NCBI GenBank assembly: GCA_029864095.1
Contig: JAOTUB010000004.1
Location: 1-64,000, forward strand
Reading direction: 5' to 3'
Origin: Gammaproteobacteria bacterium
GTDB taxonomy: Bacteria; Pseudomonadota; Gammaproteobacteria; Steroidobacterales; Woeseiaceae
Length of the DNA stretch: 64,000 nucleotides
Positions 20,340-29,881 of the stretch are shown here, piece by piece (position 1 is the first letter of the stretch; the number at the start of each line of letters is the position of its first letter). The translations under genes and the position numbers were made by a program. Below the pieces are notes generated by a model. It ran no database searches. It was not told where the DNA came from and worked only from the letters and a program-made list of their open reading frames with translations.

Positions 20340-21527
20340 ATGCGACTAGCGATTGGAAACTATACGGCTACCTCGGCTGCCGGCATCGGGCTGGCTGCGA
20401 TGCGCGAAGCAATCGGGAAGCGGCGCTCGGGTCTGCGGCGCAACGACCTCGAGGGCTGTGATCTGGACACCTGGATCGGCCGCGTGGATTCTCTTGAGTC
20501 CGTGTCGCTGCCGTCTCGCCTGGCGCATCTCTACAGTCGCAATAACCAGCTGGCATGGCTGGGCCTGCAGCAGGACGGCATGCTGGATAGCCTCGCCAGG
20601 CTCAAGGAACAGCTGGGCCAAGACCGAATCGGCGTGATCATGGGGACCAGTACGTCGAGCATCGGCAGGACCGAGGAAGCCTACACGCGCTTGCTGCCGT
20701 CCGAGAGAATGCGTAAGGAGTATTGCCAGCCCGAAGTACATAACCTGCATTCTCCAGGGCTCTTTGTTGCTGAGGTTAGCGGGATTACCGGTCCCTCCTT
20801 GACGATCAGTACGGCCTGTTCGTCGAGTGCGAAAGTTTTTGCGTCGGCATCGCGGTGGATCAGTCATGGCCTGGTCGATGCAGTACTCGTCGGCGGAATC
20901 GACAGTCTGTGCATGAGCATTTTGTACGGCTTTAATTCGCTCGAACTCGTATCACAGAATCGTTGCCGTCCCTTTGACGAGCGGCGCGACGGCATCAATA
21001 TTGGTGAAGGCTGCGGCTACGCGATACTGGCGCGCGAAGAGCTGATTGCGGATGCCGAGTTCGCATTGCTCGGCTATGGCGAAAGCGCAGACGCGTATCA
21101 CATGTCGCATCCGCACCCGGAAGGTAAGGGTGCCGTCATCGCTATCGACAGAGCGCTCGAGAGATCGCAACTTGCTGCAGACGACATCGACTATGTCAAT
21201 CTGCACGGTACTGCAAGCCAGGCCAATGATCGTATCGAAGCGCACGCACTGGCACAGAGATTCGCCGAGAGCACGCTCGCAAGTTCTACAAAAGGCTGGA
21301 CCGGTCACGCGCTCGGCGCTGCCGGAATTCTCGAGGCAGTCATCACGCTGGAGGCACTGCGACACAACTTGATTCCGGGCACGCTCAACTGCGAGCAGCC
21401 GGATCCCGATTTCGAATTTGGCGTACTCATGGAAAATGTGGCTATGCCCGTGCGCAATGCAATGACCAATTCGTTCGGCTTCGGCGGCAACAACGCCACG
21501 CTGATATTCGGGCAAATCAATGACTGA
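20340..21527 (+). CDS. Beta-ketoacyl-ACP synthase
   Basis: LTISTACSSSAKVFASA active-site Cys; NLHGTASQANDRIE; GWTGHALGAAG. Confidence 0.88.
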   Translation: MRLAIGNYTATSAAGIGLAAMREAIGKRRSGLRRNDLEGCDLDTWIGRVDSLESVSLPSRLAHLYSRNNQLAWLGLQQDGMLDSLARLKEQLGQDRIGVIMGTSTSSIGRTEEAYTRLLPSERMRKEYCQPEVHNLHSPGLFVAEVSGITGPSLTISTACSSSAKVFASASRWISHGLVDAVLVGGIDSLCMSILYGFNSLELVSQNRCRPFDERRDGINIGEGCGYAILAREELIADAEFALLGYGESADAYHMSHPHPEGKGAVIAIDRALERSQLAADDIDYVNLHGTASQANDRIEAHALAQRFAESTLASSTKGWTGHALGAAGILEAVITLEALRHNLIPGTLNCEQPDPDFEFGVLMENVAMPVRNAMTNSFGFGGNNATLIFGQIND

Positions 21528-22332
21528 CGTAGACATTGCAGGCCTCGGTGTCTGGAGCGAGCACTTCTCGAACTGGGACGGGTTTTGCGCTGTCCTGGCC
21601 GGGAGTGCCGGTACGCAGAGCGCCGCGTTGACGCCCGAACTGATTCCGCCGAAAGAGCGGCGTCGCGCGCCGCTTGCTGTCAAGATGGCCGTCGAGGTCA
21701 TGGACCAGGCTTGTCGGATGGCCGCAGTGGAACCGTCCGAGGTCGCAACGGTGTTCGCCTCCGGAATGGGAGACATGCAGATCACTGATTACATGTGTCG
21801 TACCCTGGCGACGTCGCCGCGAATGATCTCGCCGACCAAGTTTCACAATTCCGTACACAATGCGTCGACCGGTTACTGGTCCATCGCTACGCACTCACAC
21901 AGCCCGGCCAACGCGATTTCAGGGTATTCACACTCGGCGGCCGTAGCGATCCTCGAAGGTGCTGTTCAGGCGGTTGAGGAGGAGGTTCCGGTTCTCGTCG
22001 CCGTTCTGGAGATGGCCGCTCCCGCTCCGTTCAAGTCGGTCTACGATTCAGATCACCCGTTTTCCGCCGCGCTGTTGTTAACACCGGCCGGTTACCACGC
22101 ATCGCCGGTCGCATCCGTCCGGCTCGGCGTTGCAAGCGGGGCCGTCGATGATCCGCCTTTACCAACAATCCATGGTGTCGATTTGTCGAACAATTTTGCG
22201 GCCAGGCTATTGTCGCTGTTTACCGCAATCGCGCAACAGGGTAATGCAACGCTGCAATTCCCGCTGTCACGAAACGCGACGCTGTCACTTTCGATCGCTG
22301 CAGGACACGCGGTCAGGACAGCCAATGCCTGA
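21520..22332 (+). CDS. Beta-ketoacyl synthase chain-length-factor-like protein
   Basis: PTKFHNSVHNASTGYWSIATHS; KS-like fold segment without an active-site Cys; overlaps the KS gene. Confidence 0.75.
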   Translation: MTDVDIAGLGVWSEHFSNWDGFCAVLAGSAGTQSAALTPELIPPKERRRAPLAVKMAVEVMDQACRMAAVEPSEVATVFASGMGDMQITDYMCRTLATSPRMISPTKFHNSVHNASTGYWSIATHSHSPANAISGYSHSAAVAILEGAVQAVEEEVPVLVAVLEMAAPAPFKSVYDSDHPFSAALLLTPAGYHASPVASVRLGVASGAVDDPPLPTIHGVDLSNNFAARLLSLFTAIAQQGNATLQFPLSRNATLSLSIAAGHAVRTANA

Positions 22333-23902
22333 AGCGCATTCCGATTTCGACGTCGCGATCATTGGCGGTGGTCTCGCCGGTCTGACGCTGGCGATGCAGC
22401 TGCGGCAGGAGTCTCCCGATCTTGCCGTCGTGGTACTCGAGCGCAACCGCCTGCCGCCGCCGGTGGCCGCACACAAAGTTGGTGAGTCAACGGTCGAGAT
22501 TGGTGCGCACTATCTGTCGGATACGCTTGGACTGAGCGAGCTTCTCGAGCGTACGCAGTTGAGAAAGTTCGGCCTGCGGCTGTTCTTCGGCAGCGGCATA
22601 CACGATGACCTGTCCAAGGCGGACGAGCTCGGCGCCAGTAAGCTGCTGCCGGCGATCAGCTATCAGATTGACCGCGGCAAACTGGAGGGTGACCTCGCAA
22701 GTATCCTGCACGAACGCGGTATCGCAGTGCACGACAACTGTGTCGTGAAGCGGGCATCGATCAGTGACAAAGGCAGCTTGCATGAAGTGGCGGTCAAGAG
22801 AAATGGCCAGGCGGAGACAGTTCGTTGCCGCTGGGTGGTCGATGCAGGATCGCGAGCGGCGGTAATCAAGCGCGGGCTCGGAATCGGCAAATCCTGTGAG
22901 CATAAGATCGGCTCTGCCTGGTTCCGGCTGGACAAGGCTATTTCGGTTGACGAGTGGTCCGACTCCGAGCCCTGGAAGCGGCAGTGCAATCGGTCGCGGC
23001 GATTCTCGACAAACCATCTAATGGGCAGCGGTTACTGGGTATGGATAATTCCGCTCGCCGGCGACAAGACCAGTATCGGGCTCGTTGCCGACCCCGACGT
23101 TCACCCACTGTCATCTTTCAACAGCTTCGACAAATTCACGAATTGGCTGTCTTTTCACCAGCCCAAACTTGCGAGCGAGGTGATGGATGCGCGCGATACC
23201 CTGATGGATTTCATGTTTCGCAAGAACCTGTCGCAGGACAGTAACCAGGTCTGGTCTCGTGACCGCTGGGCGCTGACCGGCGAGTCGGGTTTATTTGCCG
23301 ATCCGTTCTATTCGCCGGGTTCCGATTTCATCGGTATCAGCAATACGTTCATCAGCGACATGATTCGGCGCGAGCGTTCCGGCGAGCAATTTCCGATGCA
23401 CGCCGCCGTCTATCAACAAATGTACATGTCGTTCTACAGCAGCACGATGAGCCTGTACGAGCAGCAGTACCAGGGCTTCGGTGACACACGACTGATGGTG
23501 GTCAAGACAACCTGGGACTATGCGTACTACTGGTCCGTACTGACCTGGTTATATTTTCGTAATGTCATGACCGACATCGAGTTCATCCGCAGCGTTCAAC
23601 CCGGGCTCATCGCGATGCGCGAGCTGAACGAAAAGATGCAGGCTGCATTCAGGGCGCGCGCGGCCGAGAAATACGAGGACCAGGGCAAGAGCCGGTTTTT
23701 CGATCAAACAGCGATACCGGTGCTGTATGACCTGAACGCCGCACTGCTCGAGCCAATGGATAACCTCGACTCTGAATTCAAGGAAAACTGCGACCGGCTC
23801 AACAGCTTGTCGCCGATGTTGCTTTCATTGCTCGCCGAAAAGGCGTCCGACGGCAACCGTGCCTGCAGCCTTCTCGGCGATCTCAGACAACGATTCAACT
23901 GA
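22325..23902 (+). CDS. FAD-dependent halogenase-like oxidoreductase
   Basis: FDVAIIGGGLAGLTLAMQL (GxGxxG), HKVGESTVEIG, YWVWIIPLAGDKTSIGLV (WxWxIP). ATG at 22325 overlaps the upstream stop. Confidence 0.78.
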   Translation: MPEAHSDFDVAIIGGGLAGLTLAMQLRQESPDLAVVVLERNRLPPPVAAHKVGESTVEIGAHYLSDTLGLSELLERTQLRKFGLRLFFGSGIHDDLSKADELGASKLLPAISYQIDRGKLEGDLASILHERGIAVHDNCVVKRASISDKGSLHEVAVKRNGQAETVRCRWVVDAGSRAAVIKRGLGIGKSCEHKIGSAWFRLDKAISVDEWSDSEPWKRQCNRSRRFSTNHLMGSGYWVWIIPLAGDKTSIGLVADPDVHPLSSFNSFDKFTNWLSFHQPKLASEVMDARDTLMDFMFRKNLSQDSNQVWSRDRWALTGESGLFADPFYSPGSDFIGISNTFISDMIRRERSGEQFPMHAAVYQQMYMSFYSSTMSLYEQQYQGFGDTRLMVVKTTWDYAYYWSVLTWLYFRNVMTDIEFIRSVQPGLIAMRELNEKMQAAFRARAAEKYEDQGKSRFFDQTAIPVLYDLNAALLEPMDNLDSEFKENCDRLNSLSPMLLSLLAEKASDGNRACSLLGDLRQRFN

Positions 23903-26225
23903 CGGTCTTGCGCAGTAGCCGGCTTCCCGAGTAGGCGACGAGGTAACTTATAAGCGCGCCCGAGGCGACCGTCAGCCCGAGAAACTTGAGCAGTGGAATG
24001 GATGATCCGGCCAGAATGCCGAACGCAAGTGTGGTGGATGCCGCGCAGGCAAGCACGCCTTTGTCGGTTGCCCGCCGCTCGCGCAAAGACTCCGATCGAC
24101 TCAGGAACAGTGCATAGTCCAATCCCAGCCCAAGCACCAGTAGCAGGGCGACCAAGTGAATGACAGTCAGGTTGCCGTGCAGCATCGTGATGGTCGCGAT
24201 CGTAGCCGCGAGCGAAGCCGCGACAGTGAGCCCGATCCAGAGCGTTTGCCGAAACTGCCCGCGCACAAACCACAGCAGCGCGATTATGATCAGCGAAGCC
24301 ACAAGGATCGTGCGCAGAGCGCCATTGCGGTAATCGCGCATCAGCTCGACCGAGGATGCCTGCAGGTCGACAAGGTCGGCTCCGATATTCCACCCCGAGA
24401 CGCGTTCTGCCAGCTCATCCGGCCGCGGTAGTACGACAGAAATCAGCGATACCCATTCGCCGCCGAGTTGCAACAGGTGTGAGTCGAGCCACGATCGCAG
24501 TGGCGTGTCCACGATGCCCGAGGGCGTCAATGCCGGCAGCGTTCTTGCGGTGTTTGCGCCGGCGGCAAACGTGTCGAAAGCGTCCGCACGAAACGGTGTA
24601 CCGATGAGCGCTTCGCTGAGTTCACGTTGCAATACCTCCGCTGCAGGGATCGCGTCCTGCCGGCGCTGCTGCGATTGCAGGCTGGGAAGCATCTGACTGA
24701 CCGACTGCCAGTTCTCCAGCAGGCCTTCGTCGACGGCTTCGGCCAGCAGGCGATCCGCCGACTCGCTTGCCTGCAGCAGAGTCTCGAGCGAGGTATTGTG
24801 CATCACGAGCTGATAGCGCATGTCCGGGGTCACGGCCGCAGCGCGAAGAGAGCGATCTGCAGCCAGGCGCTCAACGGCCACCGGGCTCAGGCTCGACAGC
24901 TCATCGTCCCATAGCCCGCCCTCGACTGTCCCCAGGACAGCGACAACGGCGACGAGCAGCACGATGACGGCCGCCGGGTAGCGCAGCATGGGCGCGTGCT
25001 TTACCTCGGGTGCGAGCGTACGCGAAGCCTGCCGCTTGGGTAACAGCAGCGGCAGCCAGGCCCGTGTGGCCAGCATGGCGACGGTCACTCCGCCCGCCGT
25101 GAACAGCCCCAACTGAGCCAGTCCCTGCGAGCCCGAGAACGCGAGCGCCAGGTAGGCAATCACCGTGCTGAGTACGCCGAGTCGCAAGGTCGGCCAAATG
25201 CGCTGCATAGCCACCTGGCCCGAGTCGTGCTGCGCGTGACTGAACAAATGTAGCGGATAGTCCACGGCGACGCCGAGCAGCGTGAAGCCGAATGCCAGCG
25301 TGATACCGTGAACCTGATCGAACACCAGGCTGACGAGGGCGAGGCCGGCCAGGAAACCCATGCCGAGCGGCACCGTGGCAAGCAGCAATAAACGCGGGCT
25401 GCGGAACACCACGAGCAGTACGAGCAGTAATGCGCTGGTAGCGAGCACGGTTCGTTTCGTCGCTTCGGCGCGGATGATCTCTTGCAGTTCAACGCTGAAT
25501 GCACCAACCCCGGTGACATCGAGACTCAGCGCTTTCGCCGCTGGAACGGCCGCAAATGCGTTCCGTACGGCGCGCACGGCTTCGGACTGTGCCGCGATGT
25601 CGATCGACGCAGCGCGCGTCTCCGCCAGCAGAACGGCACTGCCGTCGGCGGCGAACCAGAGATCGCCGCCCATATCGACAGGGGCGAGACTCTCGAGTAT
25701 TTCCAGCGTTACGAGAAATGGGTCGCGAGCAATGAGGTCCAGCAGAGCAGAACCCGCGCCGAATGCGAGGTCCTGCAGGCGCGCCTGAACAGCGCGCTGC
25801 AGTGACGCGAGGCTGTAATCAATATCGCGCATCAGCAGGTAGTACCTGTTGATCGGCTCGGGTACGGTTGCGCTGTCGTCGGGCAGTTCGCCATTCAGCA
25901 CCGAGACGAAAGCAGGGTTTGCCGACAATGTCTGCCGGAGCTGCTCGCTTGCCTCGGCAAGCCGGTCTTGCGGGGCGCCACTGACGCCGATAACGAGCAA
26001 CCGGGAGCCAGGCCCTTTGCGGATTTGCTCGATAAGAATGTCATGTGTCAGCGTAGTCTGTTGCGGCAGGAATGCGCTCAGGTCGAAGCTCACTTCAAGG
26101 CGTGCCGCAAGCACGAGGATCATGAGCGACGCTGCGGCCAGCCAAAGTATCGATCTCTGCCACGCTGTCGAAAGCGACGGCTTCACAGCGGTGTATCGTC
26201 GCGCAGCAGCTCCATCAGGTGCCAT
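23895..26225 (-). CDS. MMPL/RND-family exporter
   Basis: 776 aa, two sets of TM helices, GVAVDYPLHLFSH and GLGLDYALFLSRSE motifs. Confidence 0.85.
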   Translation of the reverse strand: MAPDGAAARRYTAVKPSLSTAWQRSILWLAAASLMILVLAARLEVSFDLSAFLPQQTTLTHDILIEQIRKGPGSRLLVIGVSGAPQDRLAEASEQLRQTLSANPAFVSVLNGELPDDSATVPEPINRYYLLMRDIDYSLASLQRAVQARLQDLAFGAGSALLDLIARDPFLVTLEILESLAPVDMGGDLWFAADGSAVLLAETRAASIDIAAQSEAVRAVRNAFAAVPAAKALSLDVTGVGAFSVELQEIIRAEATKRTVLATSALLLVLLVVFRSPRLLLLATVPLGMGFLAGLALVSLVFDQVHGITLAFGFTLLGVAVDYPLHLFSHAQHDSGQVAMQRIWPTLRLGVLSTVIAYLALAFSGSQGLAQLGLFTAGGVTVAMLATRAWLPLLLPKRQASRTLAPEVKHAPMLRYPAAVIVLLVAVVAVLGTVEGGLWDDELSSLSPVAVERLAADRSLRAAAVTPDMRYQLVMHNTSLETLLQASESADRLLAEAVDEGLLENWQSVSQMLPSLQSQQRRQDAIPAAEVLQRELSEALIGTPFRADAFDTFAAGANTARTLPALTPSGIVDTPLRSWLDSHLLQLGGEWVSLISVVLPRPDELAERVSGWNIGADLVDLQASSVELMRDYRNGALRTILVASLIIIALLWFVRGQFRQTLWIGLTVAASLAATIATITMLHGNLTVIHLVALLLVLGLGLDYALFLSRSESLRERRATDKGVLACAASTTLAFGILAGSSIPLLKFLGLTVASGALISYLVAYSGSRLLRKTVS

Positions 26226-26776
26226 TCGTCGTTTTTGAGATCAATGCGAATACTCGTTACGGACTGACCATTTCCGGCAACCTGCAATCCGGCGAGGCGC
26301 TTCGCGATCCTGCGCGAAGTCGGTGTCAACTGTAGCGACCAGGACTCACGTGATCCGTCGAGTTCGACATCGAATACCGATTTCAGTTGCTCTGAGTCGC
26401 CCGAGAGAATGGCTTCGATTGCCCCAAGAATTGTCTGCAGTGACTTGCTTTTTCGCAGCGGCAGTTTTCGCGTAGTGCCGTCTCTTTCAATGACGACCTG
26501 GCCGGCTTCAATCAGAAAAGCCTCGTCGAACGGCGTCTCGATGACCTTGCGCAAGGTCCCCGCCTGCAGATATTCGAGATATCCCGTCAATATCATTGGC
26601 TCTTTGAACATCTGATTGTGCCGTTCCTCGCGAAAACCGACACGAGCAGGCGGCGCGACCGTGGTGCCATCGAGCACGGCGCCCAGTTCCAGGGACCAGG
26701 CAGACGGCGCAGCGAATAACAGGGTCGCAAGCACGAACTGCGTGCGGACCAGGCGATAAACATGCTCGGCCGTCAT
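26183..26776 (-). CDS. Outer-membrane lipoprotein carrier LolA-like protein
   Basis: MTAEHVYRLVRTQFVLATLLFAAPSAWS signal; RVGFREERHNQMFKEPMILTGYLEY LolA-like; start 26776, not 27025. Confidence 0.7.
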   Translation of the reverse strand: MTAEHVYRLVRTQFVLATLLFAAPSAWSLELGAVLDGTTVAPPARVGFREERHNQMFKEPMILTGYLEYLQAGTLRKVIETPFDEAFLIEAGQVVIERDGTTRKLPLRKSKSLQTILGAIEAILSGDSEQLKSVFDVELDGSRESWSLQLTPTSRRIAKRLAGLQVAGNGQSVTSIRIDLKNDEWHLMELLRDDTPL

Positions 26777-26783
26777 GGCAAGT

Positions 26784-28184
26784 CTAGGTGGCGTCGTCCG
26801 CAGGTCCCTCATACTCCGCTTTCCTGCTCCTTCTGGTTTCCTCAAACAGTTCGACAACCATTTTCCTCGCCAGTTTGCCGGTCTCCTGACGCGGAAGCAT
26901 TGGCACGACGTAGACAGGACGCGGCAAAAAAGCGGGCTCCAGGCCCCGTTTGAGCTCGTCGAGGATATCAGACGGCTCCAGGCCCGGCGCAACGACCAGC
27001 GCCGCGAGCCGCTTGCTCGTGTCATCCGGCGTGAAAATCACGCCGTCGATGACGCCGGGAATCGCATTCAGGCGATGATTCAGATCGGCAAGCGAGGCGC
27101 GTTTGCCGGCAATATTGACCATATCCTGATGCCGGCCGAGCCAGCGAAAGTGGTCCTTGTCAACGAGTTCCACGACATCCTGCAGGGCGACATCTTCGGG
27201 AAGATGTGCAGCGCTGATGAGAGCGCCATTTTCGCCAATGGTGAGGGCAAAACTTTTCGACAGCCGCCATAGTGATTCCGATGCCGTGTGCCGGGCCGCA
27301 AAGGTCCCGGCCTCGCTACAGCCGAATATTTCGATGACCGCTGCGGCAAACCTATCTTCCAGTTTTTGCGCCAGCTCTGCCGTCATCGGTGCCGTGGCGC
27401 TATAGATACAGTCAATCCTGACATCGCCGACATTGGCATTTAGCAAAGCATCGAGGTGCACAGGAGACGAAACCAGCGCGCGTGGTTGGTCAAGTGACGC
27501 CAGGGCATCAGCGATATCCTGCGGAAAAAACGGCGTGAGATAACTGACCGCAACGTCGCAGAAAAGCGGCAACAAGACGGATGTCTCGAACCCCCACATG
27601 TGTTGGGGCGGAACTGTTGCCAACAGATGCATCGGTCCTGTTCTGTCCTCGAGCAGCAGATCGATGTTGCTCTGCGTGCTGACGCGAATTGTCCGCCAGT
27701 ATTTCCGATTGGGCGTCGACTTGCCGGTGCTGCCGGATGTAAAAGCGATTGCGCACAACTGATCATCGGGAATTCCCGGCACGCCAGGATCAATCGTGCC
27801 CTCTACCGGGAAATTGCTGTCAAAGCACTCCATGTTGTCGAGGCCAGCGTCACCAAACGAATAACAATCCCCATACTCGTCGGCCAATGTTTGGAGAGTT
27901 TGCCGCTGTCGATTCGGCGGCATCAGCGTGCACTGCCCCGCGATCACGGCAGCGCAGAAGCCGAGAAGAAATGCGTAGCGGTCCGCGGCCAGATTAATAA
28001 CATACTTGTGGTCTGGCAGCTTCCTGGATAGCGCCTTGGCCTGGGTGAGAAATTGATCGACCCTGACATCGCCGGCCGGTCCATGAGCAATCATCTCGCC
28101 AGCGCGGCGGGTCGTAAGAGGATGCAAATATTCAGCTGTCATGCGATAGATCAACCGACGTGCCCGCAAACCCCGGCGCCGCAA
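26784..28184 (-). CDS. AMP-binding acyl/aryl-ACP or -CoA ligase
   Basis: AIAFTSGSTGKSTPNRK adenylation motif; IFGCSEAGTFAARH; internal ATG at 28142 also possible. Confidence 0.8.
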   Translation of the reverse strand: MRRRGLRARRLIYRMTAEYLHPLTTRRAGEMIAHGPAGDVRVDQFLTQAKALSRKLPDHKYVINLAADRYAFLLGFCAAVIAGQCTLMPPNRQRQTLQTLADEYGDCYSFGDAGLDNMECFDSNFPVEGTIDPGVPGIPDDQLCAIAFTSGSTGKSTPNRKYWRTIRVSTQSNIDLLLEDRTGPMHLLATVPPQHMWGFETSVLLPLFCDVAVSYLTPFFPQDIADALASLDQPRALVSSPVHLDALLNANVGDVRIDCIYSATAPMTAELAQKLEDRFAAAVIEIFGCSEAGTFAARHTASESLWRLSKSFALTIGENGALISAAHLPEDVALQDVVELVDKDHFRWLGRHQDMVNIAGKRASLADLNHRLNAIPGVIDGVIFTPDDTSKRLAALVVAPGLEPSDILDELKRGLEPAFLPRPVYVVPMLPRQETGKLARKMVVELFEETRRSRKAEYEGPADDAT

Positions 28185-28206
28185 GACCTCGGAATATTTG
28201 GCGCAA

Positions 28207-28473
28207 CTATGCCGCTTCTTGGGCGATATAAGCGCTCAGGCTGCGGAGCGAGCCAAAAACCTCCTGGATGTTGGCATCATCGGCTTTCAGCTGCACAGCG
28301 TATTTTTGTGTGATCGCCAGAGCCAGCTCGAGCGCATCGATCGAATCGAGGCCGAGACCCTCGCCAAAAAGAGGCTCTTCCGGTGCGATATCACTCGCGG
28401 CGATGTCCTCGAGATTCAGACACTCGACGATGAGTTCAGCGACTTCTTTTTCGTGATCCGATTGCGGCTGCAT
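28207..28473 (-). CDS. Acyl carrier protein
   Basis: 88 aa; GEGLGLDSIDALELAL. Confidence 0.88.
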   Translation of the reverse strand: MQPQSDHEKEVAELIVECLNLEDIAASDIAPEEPLFGEGLGLDSIDALELALAITQKYAVQLKADDANIQEVFGSLRSLSAYIAQEAA

Positions 28474-28561
28474 TTCGTTTTATGTTCAGGGAGCTTGTGA
28501 GCCAACAGATAGTGCATGATAATTTGTTGCACGGAATAAGCAACAGGCCGAAACAGCAAAT

Positions 28562-29881
28562 ATGGTGGCTTGCAATACAACTGACGTTCTCGTCATTGGT
28601 GGGGGTCCCGCCGGTACGACCTTTGGCTGTTTGGCAGCAAAACGCGGCTGGGACGTTGCCTTGCTCGAAAAAGGCCGGCACCCGCGATTTCATATCGGGG
28701 AGTCATTGCTGCCGATGAATCTCTCGATTCTCGATCGCCTCGGCGTGCACGAGCAGGTCAAGGCAATCGGCGTGCTCAAGCCGGGTGCCGATTTTACCGT
28801 CGCGAATTCCGGCGCTGAGTTGCAGACGTACCGCTTCGAAGATGCGCTGGGTGACAGTCCGGATCACGCTTTCGAAGTGCGCCGCTCGGAGTTTGACGAG
28901 CTGCTGTTCGAGAACTGCAGGGCAGCAGGCGTAGAGGCCAACGACGAAACCACGGTAACCCACGTGGAACGTCTGGAGAACGGCAACCACAAAGTGACCG
29001 CGGTTGACGCCGCTGGCGAAGAGTCATTCTGGGAAACTCGTTTCCTCGTGGACGCCTCGGGCCGGGACACCTTCCTGTCGAGTCGAAACGGCTGGAAAAA
29101 ACGAAATCCCAAGCACGCCAGCGCCGCGGTATTTGCGCACTTTCGCGGTGTCGAGCGCAGGCCGGGAAACGACGACGGTAACATCAGCGTTTACTGGTTC
29201 GAGCATGGCTGGATCTGGATGATCCCGCTGCGTGACGACATCATGAGCATCGGCGCCGTTTGCTACCCGGAATACATCAAGACGCGCCGCGGATCGTTGG
29301 ACGAGTTCTTGCTGGACACGCTTAATGGCATGGAGGAGGTGCGGGCTCGAATGCAGCAAGCCGAGCCCGTCAGGGCGGCGCAGGCAACGGGCAACTACTC
29401 GTATCTGTCGCAGCGGATGGACGGTCCCGGTTACCTGATGATCGGGGACGCGTTTGCGTTCATCGATCCGGTATTCTCGAGCGGTGTCTATCTTGCCATG
29501 GGCAGCGCGGAGCGGGGGGTGGACGTTGCGCAGGCCTGGCTCGAGGACAACAAAAGAGCGTATCGCAGGGCATCTCGAAAATATCGACGCGTAACGAAGC
29601 GGGGGCTTGCCGCGTTCTCGTGGTTTATTTATCGTTTTACGACGCCGGCCATGATGTACCTCTTTTCCAATCCGCGAAACAAATTGAAGGTCGTCGAAGG
29701 TGTCGTATCAATGCTGGCGGGAGACGTCTTTTCGAACAAAGCAGCTCGCCGCCGACTCCAGGTCTTCAAAGTCATCTATGCTTTCGCCTGGCTGTTCCAC
29801 TGGAAGGCTTCGCTCGCGGCCCGCAAAGCACGTCGCCCGGAAATTCGGACCCGGCTTCAGCGAAGCCATGCTGCAGAATGA
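28562..29881 (+). CDS. FAD-dependent halogenase-like oxidoreductase
   Basis: VLVIGGGPAGTTFGCLAA, RFHIGESLLPMN, VLKPGADFTV, HGWIWMIPLRDD (WxWxIP). Confidence 0.82.
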   Translation: MVACNTTDVLVIGGGPAGTTFGCLAAKRGWDVALLEKGRHPRFHIGESLLPMNLSILDRLGVHEQVKAIGVLKPGADFTVANSGAELQTYRFEDALGDSPDHAFEVRRSEFDELLFENCRAAGVEANDETTVTHVERLENGNHKVTAVDAAGEESFWETRFLVDASGRDTFLSSRNGWKKRNPKHASAAVFAHFRGVERRPGNDDGNISVYWFEHGWIWMIPLRDDIMSIGAVCYPEYIKTRRGSLDEFLLDTLNGMEEVRARMQQAEPVRAAQATGNYSYLSQRMDGPGYLMIGDAFAFIDPVFSSGVYLAMGSAERGVDVAQAWLEDNKRAYRRASRKYRRVTKRGLAAFSWFIYRFTTPAMMYLFSNPRNKLKVVEGVVSMLAGDVFSNKAARRRLQVFKVIYAFAWLFHWKASLAARKARRPEIRTRLQRSHAAE

